The notes beneath the pieces were generated by a model. The model was not told the origin of the DNA. It did no database searches and saw only the letters and a list, made by a program, of their open reading frames with translations. From Hyphomicrobiales bacterium (GTDB lineage Bacteria > Pseudomonadota > Alphaproteobacteria > Rhizobiales > Beijerinckiaceae), in the NCBI GenBank assembly GCA_016716745.1, contig JADJVD010000001.1, positions 1 to 64,000 of the forward strand: DNA of 64,000 nt. The letters are read 5' to 3'. Numbering within the stretch: position 1 is the first letter of the stretch; each line of letters starts with the position of its first letter. Shown here piece after piece: positions 26,177 through 34,830 of this stretch. Made by a program: the position numbers and the translations under genes.

Positions 26177-27279
26177 TCGCCTACATCGCCCGCAGACTGC
26201 TGCTGATGATCCCGACGATCCTGGGGATCATGCTCATCTCCTTCACCATCGTGCAGTTCGCGCCGGGCGGCCCGGTGGAGCGCATCATCGCGCAATTGCA
26301 GGGGCTCGATCAGGGCGCCTCCTCGCGCGTCTCGGGCGGAGGCGCCGACATCGGCGCGCAGGCGCAAGCGCAAGCGGCGGCCGGCGACGCCGGCTCGAAG
26401 TATCGCGGCGCGCAGGGGCTCGACCCGAAATTCATCGCCGAACTGGAAAAGCAGTTCGGCTTCGACAAGCCGGCGCATGAGCGCTTCCTGCTCATGATCC
26501 GCAACTACGCGACCTTCGACTTCGGCAAGAGCTACTACCGCGACGCCTCCGTCCTGCAACTGATCAAGGAGAAGATGCCGGTCTCGATCTCGCTCGGGCT
26601 GTGGATGACACTGCTCTCCTACCTCATCTCGATCCCGCTCGGCATCCGCAAGGCGGTGCGGGACGGCTCGCCCTTCGACACCTGGACATCGGGCGTCATC
26701 ATCGTCGGCTATGCGATTCCCTCGTTCCTGTTCGCGATCATGCTGCTGCTGCTGTTCGCCGGCGGCTCGTTCTGGAGCATCTTCCCGCTGCGCGGGCTGA
26801 CCTCCGAGACCTGGGCGGAGATGGCGTGGCCGGCGCGCATCCTCGATTACTTCTGGCACATCGCGCTGCCCGTGTTCGCGATGACGCTCGGCGCCTTCGC
26901 GACCTCGACCTTCCTGACCAAGAACTCCTTCCTCGACGAGATCCGCAAGCAATATGTGCAGACCGCGCGGATGAAGGGGCTGACCGAGCGGCAGGTGCTG
27001 TACGGGCACGTCTTCCGCAACGCCATGCTGATCGTCATCGCCGGCTTTCCGGGCGCCTTCGTGCACGCCTTCTTCACCGGCTCGCTGCTGATCGAGACGA
27101 TCTTCTCGCTCGACGGGCTGGGGCTGCTTTCCTACGAGGCGATCCTCAACCGCGACTATCCGGTGGTGTTCGCCAATCTGTTCATCTTCGCCCTGATCGG
27201 CCTCGTCGTGAATCTCGTGTCCGACCTCACCTACACCTGGATCGATCCGCGGATCGATTTCGAGACGCGCGAGGTGTGA
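26173..27279 (+). CDS. yejB: Peptide ABC transporter permease YejB
   Basis: 368 residues, about six membrane helices. The N-terminus MIAYIARRLLLMIPTILGIM is typical of DppB/YejB permeases, and a long periplasmic loop (about residues 40-95, Ala/Gln-rich QAQAQAAAGDAG) is present as in YejB. The coupling motif is EIRKQYVQTARMKGLTERQV. It pairs with YejE. Starts by ATGA overlap with yejA. Confidence 0.93.
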   Translation: MIAYIARRLLLMIPTILGIMLISFTIVQFAPGGPVERIIAQLQGLDQGASSRVSGGGADIGAQAQAQAAAGDAGSKYRGAQGLDPKFIAELEKQFGFDKPAHERFLLMIRNYATFDFGKSYYRDASVLQLIKEKMPVSISLGLWMTLLSYLISIPLGIRKAVRDGSPFDTWTSGVIIVGYAIPSFLFAIMLLLLFAGGSFWSIFPLRGLTSETWAEMAWPARILDYFWHIALPVFAMTLGAFATSTFLTKNSFLDEIRKQYVQTARMKGLTERQVLYGHVFRNAMLIVIAGFPGAFVHAFFTGSLLIETIFSLDGLGLLSYEAILNRDYPVVFANLFIFALIGLVVNLVSDLTYTWIDPRIDFETREV

Positions 27280-28445
27280 GCGTGGGCGCGCGACACGGAA
27301 CCGAACGCCGCGAGACGGCGCGCGGGCGCCGGCGCGCAAGCCGTGGCTGAAGCTGACGCCGATCAACCGGCGGCGGCTCGACAATTTCAAGCGCAACCGG
27401 CGCGGCTGGTGGTCGTTCTGGCTCTTCCTTGCGCTGTTCGGCCTGTCGCTCTGCGCCGAACTCATCGCCAACGACAAGCCGCTCGTCGCCTCCTACAAGG
27501 GCGAACTGCTGTTCCCGGCGCTCGTCGACTATCCGGAGGAGAAGTTCGGCGGGTTTCTTGCGACGACTGACTATCGCGATCCCGTCATCGCTCAGGAGAT
27601 CGAGTCGAAGGGCTGGATGATCTGGCCGCCGATCCGCTACTCCTACCGCACGCGCAATCTGTCGCCGCCAGCCCCGGCCCTCGCCGCCGACATGGGCGCT
27701 GAGCGAGGATGAGTGCAAGGCCGCCCTCGCCAGACACAACAAGCCGGTCGACGCGGGCTGCGCGGGGCTGGAGACGAACTGGCTCGGCACCGACGATCAG
27801 GGCCGCGACGTCGTCGCGCGGCTGATCTACGGCTTCCGCATCTCGGTTCTGTTCGGGCTGCTGCTGTCGTCGATCTCCTCGGTGATCGGCGTCACCGCCG
27901 GCGCGGTGCAGGGCTTCTTCGGCGGCTGGGTCGATCTGATTTTCCAAAGGTTCATCGAGATCTGGTCGTCGCTGCCGCGGCTCTACATCCTCATCATCAT
28001 CGCGGCGGTGATCACGCCGGGCTTCTTCGTGCTGCTCGGCATCCTGCTGCTGTTCTCCTGGGTGGCGCTGGTCGGCGTGGTGCGGGCCGAATTCCTGCGC
28101 GCGCGCAACTTCGAATATGTGAACGCGGCGCGCGCGCTCGGGCTCTCGAACGGCAAGATCATGACGCGCCACATCCTGCCCAACGCGATGGTGGCGACGC
28201 TGACCTTCCTGCCGTTCATTCTCAACGGCTCGATCACCACGCTCACCTCGCTCGATTTCCTCGGCTTCGGCCTGCCGCCGGGCTCGCCCTCGCTCGGCGA
28301 AATGCTGCTGCAAGGCAAATCCAACCTGCAGGCGCCATGGTTGGGGCTGACCGGCTTCGTCGTCATCGCGCTGATGCTGTCGCTGCTGATCTTCATCGGC
28401 GAGGCGGTGCGCGACGCCTTCGATCCGCGCAAGACCTTCGCGTGA
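27276..28445 (+). CDS. yejE: Peptide ABC transporter permease YejE, with two frameshifts
   Basis: The family sequence is complete but split over frames. A GTG at 27276 (or 27282) opens the N-terminus; the conserved KPWLKLTPINRRRLDNFKRN starts in another frame from about 27338; after YSYRTRNLSPPAPA the frame shifts again near 27676-27681 (one extra C) to SPPTWALSEDECK and runs intact to 28445 (GTDDQGRDVVARLIYGFRIS, coupling motif EYVNAARALGLSNGKIM). The two shifts cancel and the inferred length is 389 residues, normal for YejE. As sequenced it would not be functional; sequence error is the likeliest cause. Confidence 0.82.
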
Positions 28446-30065
28446 GCGCCCCCCTCCTCGACATCCGCGATCTGTCGATCGCCTTCCGCAGGGCGGGCGC
28501 GAGACGCGCGCGGTCGACGGCGTGTCGTTCACGATCGCGCCGGGCGAAACGCTGGCGCTGGTCGGCGAATCCGGCTCCGGCAAGTCGATGACGGCGCTGA
28601 CGATCATGCGCCTGCTGCAGGGCCGCGGCGGCATCCGTCGGGCGAAATCTGTTCAAGGGCGCAACCTGCTGACGGCCGACGAGGCGCGCTGCGCGCGGTG
28701 CGCGGCGACGACGTCACCATGGTGTTTCAGGAGCCGATGACCTCGCTCAATCCGCTGCACACGATCGAGCGGCAGATCGGCGAGATCATCGAGCTGCACA
28801 AGCCGGACCTGAGCGGCGCGGCGCGGCGCGCCCGCATTCTCGAACTGCTGACCGAGGTCGGCATTCCGGATCCGGCGAGCCGGCTCGGCGCCTATCCGCA
28901 TCAGCTCTCCGGCGGGCAGCGCCAGCGCGTGATGATCGCGATGGCGCTCGCCAACCGACCGAAGCTGCTGATCGCCGACGAGCCGACCACGGCGCTCGAC
29001 GTCACCGTGCAGGCGCAGATCCTGAAGCTGCTCAAGGAGCTTCAGGACAGGCACGGCATGGCGATGCTGTTCATCACGCACGATCTCGGCATCGTGCGGC
29101 GCATCGCCGACAAGGTGGCGGTGATGCAGAAGGGTCGCATCGTCGAGGCGGGGCCGGTCGAGCGCGTGTTCACCGCGCCCGAGCACGCCTATACGAAGAT
29201 GCTGCTCGCCGCCGAACCGAAGGGCGAGCCGACGCCGCACGACGCGGACGCCGCGCCGATCGTCAGCGTCGACAATCTGAAGGTCTGGTTCCCGATCAAG
29301 AAAGGGTTCCTGCGCCGCACGGTCGGCCATGTGAAGGCGGTCGACGGCATCTCGCTCACGGTGCGCGAGGGGCAGACGGTCGGCGTCGTCGGCGAGTCGG
29401 GCTCGGGCAAGACGACGCTCGGCCTCGCCATCCTGCGCCTCATCCGCTCGGACGGGCCGATCCTGTATCTCGGCAAGCGCATCGACGGGTTGCAATCGGG
29501 TCAGATGCGGCCGCTGCGGCGCGAGATGCAGATCGTGTTTCAGGACCCCTACGGCTCGCTGTCGCCGCGCATGTCGGTCGCCGAAATCGTCGCCGAGGGG
29601 CTGGACGTGCAGCGGCCGGGCCTGTCCTACGACGAGCGCCGCGCCATCGTCGCCAAGGCGCTCGCCGACACCGGCCTCGACCCCTCCGCGATGGATCGCT
29701 ACCCGCACGAATTCTCCGGCGGGCAGCGTCAGCGCATCGCGATCGCGCGGGCGATGGCGCTGGAGCCGCGCTTCGTCGTGCTCGACGAGCCGACCTCGGC
29801 GCTCGACATGTCGGTGCAGGCGCAGATCGTCGATCTGCTGCGCGATCTGCAGAAGCGGCGGGGCCTGGCCTATCTGTTCATCAGCCACGACCTGAAGGTG
29901 GTGCGGGCGCTCGCCACGGAGCTCATCGTCATGCGGCACGGCAAGGTGATGGAGGCGGGCGCGGCCAAGGCGATCTTCGACGATCCGAAGACGGACTATA
30001 CGCAGGCGCTGTTCGCCGCCGCCTTCCGCATCGAGGCGACGGGCGCAGGCGCGGTGGCGCAATGA
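28442..30065 (+). CDS. yejF: Peptide ABC transporter double ATPase YejF, several frameshifts in the first domain
   Basis: Two fused ATP-binding domains. Domain 1 has Walker A GESGSGKS, then from 28698 an intact frame with FQEPMTSLNP, LSGGQRQRV and LIADEPTTALD; domain 2 has GESGSGKTT, FSGGQRQRIAIARAM and VLDEPTSALD. Between 28486 and 28690 about five single bases (C or G) are missing: near 28495, 28637, 28649, 28660 and 28687. Restoring them gives about 542 residues, the family length. GTG at 28442 overlaps the yejE stop. It powers the YejABE peptide importer. Its stop overlaps deoB. Confidence 0.85.
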
Positions 30066-31282
30066 GCCGCGCGATGATCCTCGTGCTCGATTCGGTCGGC
30101 TGCGGCGGCGCGGCTGACGCCGATCGCTATGGCGACGAGGGATCGGACACGCTCGGCCATATCGCCGAGGCCTGCGCGGAGGGGCTTGCCGACCGCGCAG
30201 GGCTGCGCGCCGGCCCGCTCGTTCTGCCGAATCTCGACGCGCTGGGCCTGTGGCTCGCCTGCACGGCCTCGACCGGCCGGCTGCCGGCCGGCTTCGCGCG
30301 GCCGCCGCGGCCGCGCGCGCTCGCGGGCTACGGGATCGAGGTGTCGCAAGGCAAGGACACGCCGTCCGGCCATTGGGAGATCAACGGCGCGCCGGTCGAT
30401 TTCGCCTGGGGCTATTTTCCCGATGCCCGGCCGAGCTTTCCGGCGACGCTCACCGCGGCGCTGATCGCGCAGGGCGGCGTGCCCGGCCTGCTCGGCGACA
30501 AGCACGCCTCGGGCACGGCGATCCTCGACGAGCTTGGCGAAGAGCACATGCGCTCGGGCAGGCCGATCGTCTACACCTCGGTCGACTCGGTGCTGCAGAT
30601 CGCCGCGCATGAGGAGACGTTCGGGCTGGAGCGGCTCTACGAATTGTGCCGCGTGGCGCGACGGCTCTGCGACCCGCTCAACATCGGCCGCGTCATCGCG
30701 CGACCCTTCGTCGGCGCAAGGGCCGGCGAATTCCGCCGCACGCCGCGACGCAAGGATTTCGCCATTCCCCCGCCCGAGGGCGGGCTGCTGCAACGAGCGA
30801 GCGAGGCGGGACGCACGGTCGTGACCATCGGCAAGATCGGCGACATCTTCGCCCATCGCTTCACCGGCGAGGAGATCAAGGGCGCCTCGAACGACGCGCA
30901 TCTCGACATCGCGCTGGCCACGCTCGCCAAGCTGCCGGAGGGCGGGCTCGCCTTCGTCAATCTCGTCGATTTCGACACCGAATACGGCCATCGCCGCGAC
31001 GTCGCGGGTTACGCGGCCTGCCTCGAGGCGCTCGACCGGCGCCTGCCGGAGCTGCTCAGGGCGCTGCAAACGGGCGACCTGCTCGTGATCACGGCCGACC
31101 ACGGCAACGACCCGACATGGCCGGGCACGGACCACACGCGCGAGCATGTTCCCATTCTGGCCTATCGGCCCGGCCTGCCCGGCGGCGGGCTCGGCGGGCG
31201 GGCGAGTTTCGCCGACATCGGCGCAAGCGTCGCGGCGCATCTCGGCTTACCGGCGACCGCGCGCGGAACGTCCTTCCTGTGA
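30062..31282 (+). CDS. deoB: Phosphopentomutase
   Basis: 406 residues, full length. The metal-binding alkaline-phosphatase-fold motifs are present: LDSVGCGGAADADRYGDEGSDTLGHI at the N-terminus, QGKDTPSGHWE, and the C-terminal TADHGNDPTWPGTDHTREHVP. It interconverts (deoxy)ribose 1- and 5-phosphates, feeding DeoC after nucleoside phosphorolysis. It overlaps yejF by 4 bases, an unusual link between peptide uptake and nucleoside breakdown; the other deo genes are near 50 kb. Confidence 0.95.
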   Translation: MSRAMILVLDSVGCGGAADADRYGDEGSDTLGHIAEACAEGLADRAGLRAGPLVLPNLDALGLWLACTASTGRLPAGFARPPRPRALAGYGIEVSQGKDTPSGHWEINGAPVDFAWGYFPDARPSFPATLTAALIAQGGVPGLLGDKHASGTAILDELGEEHMRSGRPIVYTSVDSVLQIAAHEETFGLERLYELCRVARRLCDPLNIGRVIARPFVGARAGEFRRTPRRKDFAIPPPEGGLLQRASEAGRTVVTIGKIGDIFAHRFTGEEIKGASNDAHLDIALATLAKLPEGGLAFVNLVDFDTEYGHRRDVAGYAACLEALDRRLPELLRALQTGDLLVITADHGNDPTWPGTDHTREHVPILAYRPGLPGGGLGGRASFADIGASVAAHLGLPATARGTSFL

Positions 31283-31515
31283 GGCGGACGCTGGCGATTC
31301 TGGCGCTCTGCGCGGCGTGCCTGTCGGCGCGGGCCGAGCCCTCGCCCGTGCTCTACGAGTTCGCGCCGGCTCCGCCCGGAAATCCCGGACGGCTGCCGAC
31401 GCGGATCGAGGAAGTGGCGGATCGCGCGCGGGCGGCGCGCGGCGCGCCCGTTCAGGCGCGGCCGGCGGCCGGCGCCTCGAGAAAGAAGGGCAGACGGTCG
31501 CGCGCCAGAGCGTAG
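31279..31515 (+). CDS. Possible small secreted protein after deoB
   Basis: 78 residues from the GTG at 31279, which overlaps the deoB stop (GTGA). The start looks like a signal peptide (MRRTLAILALCAACLSARA) and the next 40 residues are Pro/Ala/Arg-rich. The last 21 codons overlap the end of the convergent DoxX gene. No family recognised. The coupled start and signal peptide argue for it; the basic, repetitive C-terminus argues against. Confidence 0.4.
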   Translation: MRRTLAILALCAACLSARAEPSPVLYEFAPAPPGNPGRLPTRIEEVADRARAARGAPVQARPAAGASRKKGRRSRARA

Positions 31516-31877
31516 GCGCCGCCGCCGAGCAGCATCTGCGCGACCAGCGTCAACGCCCAGAAGCCGGCGAACTCCCAGCCGTTGTCTTGCATGTAGAAGC
31601 CGTTGGCCGCGTGAGCCGTGACGATGGCGCCAAGCAGGATGGCGATCATCGCGGCGGAGACGGCGCGCGTCCAGACGCCGAGGATGAGGGCGAGGCCGCC
31701 GGCGATCTCGGCGGCGATCACGACATAGGCGAGCGGGCCGGGCAGGCCGATCTTCTCGAAGAAGGCGACCGTGCCGGCCGGCGTGAAGACGGCGTATTTG
31801 AGCCAGGCATGGGTGAGGAACCACACGCCGTTGGTGAGGCGCAGGACGAGGGCGGCGGTATCGGACTGGGCGTTCAT
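31452..31877 (-). CDS. DoxX family membrane protein
   Basis: 141 residues with four membrane helices. LRLTNGVWFLTHAWLKYAVF, FFEKIGLPGPLAYVVIAAEIAGGLALILG and the Asn/Phe-rich third segment are typical of DoxX/DoxD-like proteins, which are integral membrane proteins of unclear biochemical role, some linked to thiosulfate:quinone oxidoreductase or redox stress. It is divergent from a LysR-type gene, which probably controls it. Confidence 0.85.
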   Translation of the reverse strand: MNAQSDTAALVLRLTNGVWFLTHAWLKYAVFTPAGTVAFFEKIGLPGPLAYVVIAAEIAGGLALILGVWTRAVSAAMIAILLGAIVTAHAANGFYMQDNGWEFAGFWALTLVAQMLLGGGAYALARDRLPFFLEAPAAGRA

Positions 31878-31981
31878 GTGCGTCGGCTCCGGATGGGTCG
31901 GCGGACGCTCCGTCGAGTCCGCTCTGCCCGGACAGATGTCGCACGCCGACAGGTTTGATTAGCCGCCCTCTCGTGGCATCA

Positions 31982-32002
31982 TCTCGCACCTATGGTGTGA
32001 GA
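31982..32002. promoter_or_regulatory. Inverted repeat in the DoxX-lysR divergent region
   Basis: TCTCGCACC (31982-31990), TAT, GGTGTGAGA (31994-32002): 9-base arms with one mismatch, and a T-N11-A core of the LysR type is contained. It ends 9 bases before the lysR ATG, where bound protein would block translation or transcription initiation. Probable autoregulatory operator. Confidence 0.55.
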
Positions 32003-32011
32003 TTGAGCGAC

Positions 32012-32927
32012 ATGGCCGATCGCTTCGCCGGAATGCGGGTGTTCGTCGAAATCGCCAGGGCGGGCGCCATCTCGCGCGCCGCGCGCCCTGCGCATGTCGG
32101 CGACGATGGCGACCAAGCATGTCGACGCGCTGGAGGCGCGGCTCGGCGTGCGCCTCCTGCACCGCACGACGCGCCGTCTCACCCTTACCGAGGCGGGGCG
32201 CGAGTATCTGGCCGCCTGCGAGCGCATTCTGGCGGATGTGGCGGAGGCCGAGGCCTCGGCCGCCGAGGGTCGGGCGCATCCGCGCGGACTGCTGCGCGTC
32301 AGCGCGCCGAACGCGCTGGGCCAGCGCGAGGTCATGCCGCTGCTGCCGGCGTTTCTGGCGCTCCACCCCGATCTTCAGGTCGAGATGTCGCTGAACGACC
32401 GCTTCGTCGATCTTGCGGCCGAGGGGTTCGACATGGCGATCCGCATCGGCGCCCTATCCGGGGCGAGCCTGATCGCGCGCAAGCTCGCGCCGGCGCGGAT
32501 GCTGGTGTGTGCGGCGCCGGCCTATCTGGCTCGGGCGGGCCGGCCGGAGACGACGGCCGATCTCGCCCGCCACGCCTGTCTCGGCTACACGTTGCCGGAG
32601 CCCGCCAGCGCCTATCGCTGGCTGTTCGGCGCGCGCGGCGAAATCGTCGCGCCGATCGCGCCGCGCCTCCTGTCCAACAATGGCGAGGCGCTGCGCGCGG
32701 CCGCCGTCGCCGGCGCCGGGCTCGTCTACCTCCCGAGCTTCATCGTCGGCGAGGATCTCGCCGCCGGACGGCTCGCGTGCGTCGGCCTCGACGCGCCGCC
32801 GGCCGAGCTGGATGGCGTCTACGCCGTCACCCCGCCCGGCCGCTTGCCGCAGGCGAAGACGCGCGCGCTGATCGCGTTTCTGGCCGACGCATGGGCGAGC
32901 CCGCCCTGGGAGCGGGCGCGGCGTTGA
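32012..32927 (+). CDS. LysR-type transcriptional regulator, frameshifted in the DNA-binding domain
   Basis: From the ATG at 32012 the frame reads MADRFAGMRVFVEIARAGAI, the start of a LysR helix-turn-helix. Near 32081-32090 two bases appear to be missing from a GC repeat; after that the sequence continues as LRMSATMATKHVDALEARLGVRLLHRTTRRLTLTE and a complete substrate-binding domain to 32927. With two bases restored the protein is 305 residues, the usual length. It probably regulates the divergent DoxX gene and itself. The inducer is unknown. Confidence 0.85.
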
Positions 32928-32982
32928 CGCGCCTTGCGGGCGCGCACAAGATGGGGCGATCCGCCGGCGACGGCCCGGATCG

Positions 32983-33009
32983 GAAGGCCCTCACAGCGTG
33001 GGGGCCTTC
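32983..33009. other. Long hairpin in the leader of the urc1-like gene
   Basis: A 12-base stem (GAAGGCCCTCAC at 32983-32994 with GTGGGGGCCTTC at 32998-33009; one G-T wobble) and a 3-base loop, 45 bases before the GTP-cyclohydrolase-like ATG and 56 after the lysR stop. No T-tract. Either an end signal for lysR or an mRNA leader structure for the URC operon. Confidence 0.55.
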
Positions 33010-33053
33010 GCGGTTTCAGGACGGCGCCGCCTCACCCCGGGCGACCCGACCTC

Positions 33054-34317
33054 ATGACGACGCCGAACAAGACCGGTCACATCCGCCTCACCTCGCATCC
33101 CGAGCCCGGCGCCAGCGCGGAGCGCTTCCCCATCGTCTGGGGCGCCGCGACGGCCCGCGAGCGCGGCCCCGTCATCGGCTCGACGACGCGGCCGGGGGAC
33201 CGCAACGTCATCGGCTCGCATGGCGGCGCCTATGCGCTCTACCGCGCCCTCGCCGTCTCGGCCGGGGCGCTCAATCCGCTGGCGCGGCCGGACCTGACCA
33301 ATACGAGTCCGGCGGTCGGCATCGGCCCGCATCCGCAATGGGCCGATCCCGGCAAGCTCGTCTCCATCGACCCCTGGGGCCACAAGGTGCAGGAGGTTTT
33401 CGCGACCGAGATCGCCGAGGGGCTCGACATCCGCCCCTCCATCGCCATCACCAAAGCGCGGCTCAACATGCCGGAGATCGTCGGCGCGATGGCCGAAGGA
33501 CGGATGAAGCCCGACGAGACGATTCTGAAATCGAACGGCGACATCGCCGTCACCAAGATCGCGGTCGATCCGGTGTGGCACCTGCCGGGCGTCGCCGCGC
33601 GATTCGAGATCGGCGAGACGCAGTTGCGCCGCACGCTGTTCGAGCAGACCGGCGGCATGTATCCGGAACTGGTGACGCGGCCGGACCTGCATGTCTTCCT
33701 GCCGCCGATCGGCGGGGCGACCTGCTACATCTTCGGCGATCCGGCGGCGATCACCGATCCCAAGCGCCGCCTCGCCTGCCGCGTGCACGACGAGTGCAAC
33801 GGCTCGGACGTGTTCGGCTCCGACATCTGCACCTGCCGGCCCCTATCTCGCGCACGGCATCGAGGAATGCGTGAAGGAGGCGCAGGCCGGCGGCGCCGGC
33901 ATCATCGTCTACAACCGCAAGGAAGGCCGCGCGCTCGGCGAGGTGACGAAGTTCCTCGTCTACAACGCGCGCAAGCGGCAGGAGGGCGGCGACACCGCCG
34001 CCACCTATTTCGAGCGCACCGAATGCGTCGCCGGCGTGCAGGACGCGCGCTTCCAGCAACTCATGCCGGACGTGCTGCACTGGCTCGGCGTGACGCGGAT
34101 CGACCGCTTCATGTCGATGTCGAACATGAAGTTCGACGCGCTCGACAAGGCGGGCATCGAAATCGGCGAGCGCGTGGCGATCCCCGACGAACTCATTCCG
34201 CCCGACGCCTCCGTGGAAATGGAGGCGAAGAAAGCCGCCGGCTATTTCGCGCCGAAAGGCGCGGCGAGCGCGGACGAGTTGAAGAAGGTCGCCGGCCGCG
34301 ACCTCGAGAAATACTGA
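33054..34317 (+). CDS. GTP cyclohydrolase II-like protein, URC1 type, one frameshift
   Basis: From the ATG at 33054, 420 residues once one extra C is removed from the CCCC at 33840-33843 (between DICTCR and PYLAHGIEEC). The zinc-binding triad C-x10-C-x-C is intact (C248, C259, C261 in ECNGSDVFGSDICTC). The protein is far longer than riboflavin-pathway RibA and has about 200 extra N-terminal residues (NVIGSHGGAYALYRALA), as in yeast Urc1. With DUF1688/URC4 and uracil phosphoribosyltransferase following, I infer a role in uracil degradation by the URC route rather than riboflavin synthesis. The enzyme's exact reaction there is not settled. Confidence 0.85.
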
Positions 34318-34367
34318 AGGCGCGCCGCGTGAGCGCCGCGCGCCTCCATCGCGCCGTCCGTCGCGAC

Positions 34368-34733
34368 TTACGCCTTCGCGCCGGAGTCGAACACGGGCTC
34401 GAAGCCGCCCCAGAACATGCGCTTGCCGTCGAAGGGCATGTCCTTGCCCATCGCCTCCATCTCCGGGTCCTGCATCATCTTCGCCCAGGCCGCGTCGCAG
34501 GTGGCGCGGTCCGGCCACTCGATCCACGAAAACACCACCGCCTCGCCGGGCTCGGCCTTCACCGACTTGCGGAAATCGGTGAGCTTGCCGTCCGGCACGT
34601 CGACGCCCCACGTCTCGACCATGCGCAGCGCGCCGTATTTGGCGAAGAAGGGCCAGCCCTTGCGCGCATGATCGACATAGGCCTTCCTGTTGGCCTCCGG
34701 CACGGCCAGCACGAATCCGCTGTAATAGGTCAT
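34368..34733 (-). CDS. DUF1428 family protein
   Basis: 121 residues from the ATG at 34733 (MTYYSGFVLAVPEANRKAY), placed by GGAGGAG just upstream. The fold is a small ferredoxin-like alpha/beta barrel of the dimeric type; WGVDVPDGKLTDFRKSVKAE and WPDRATCDAAWAKMMQDPEM are DUF1428 hallmarks. Biochemical function is unknown (E. coli YbaA is a relative). It sits in reverse orientation between the URC1-like and URC4-like genes, so it is not part of their transcript. Confidence 0.85.
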   Translation of the reverse strand: MTYYSGFVLAVPEANRKAYVDHARKGWPFFAKYGALRMVETWGVDVPDGKLTDFRKSVKAEPGEAVVFSWIEWPDRATCDAAWAKMMQDPEMEAMGKDMPFDGKRMFWGGFEPVFDSGAKA

Positions 34734-34830
34734 TTGCTCCTCCATGATCGCCTTGTCGGCGGATATTGTGGGAGGCACGGTAGAAGCGAAGTCGGACGAA
34801 AGCGTGACGCGCGGCGCAGGAGACGATCGA

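Noticed and set aside
27276..30065. Programmed ribosomal frameshifting in yejE/yejF.
   Set aside because: No slippery heptamer with a downstream structure was seen, several shifts occur in a row, and similar one-base breaks affect unrelated genes, pointing to sequence error.
33054..34317. Riboflavin-pathway ribA.
   Set aside because: The protein has some 200 extra N-terminal residues, no other rib genes are close, and URC4 and upp follow, so the URC1-type reading is better.
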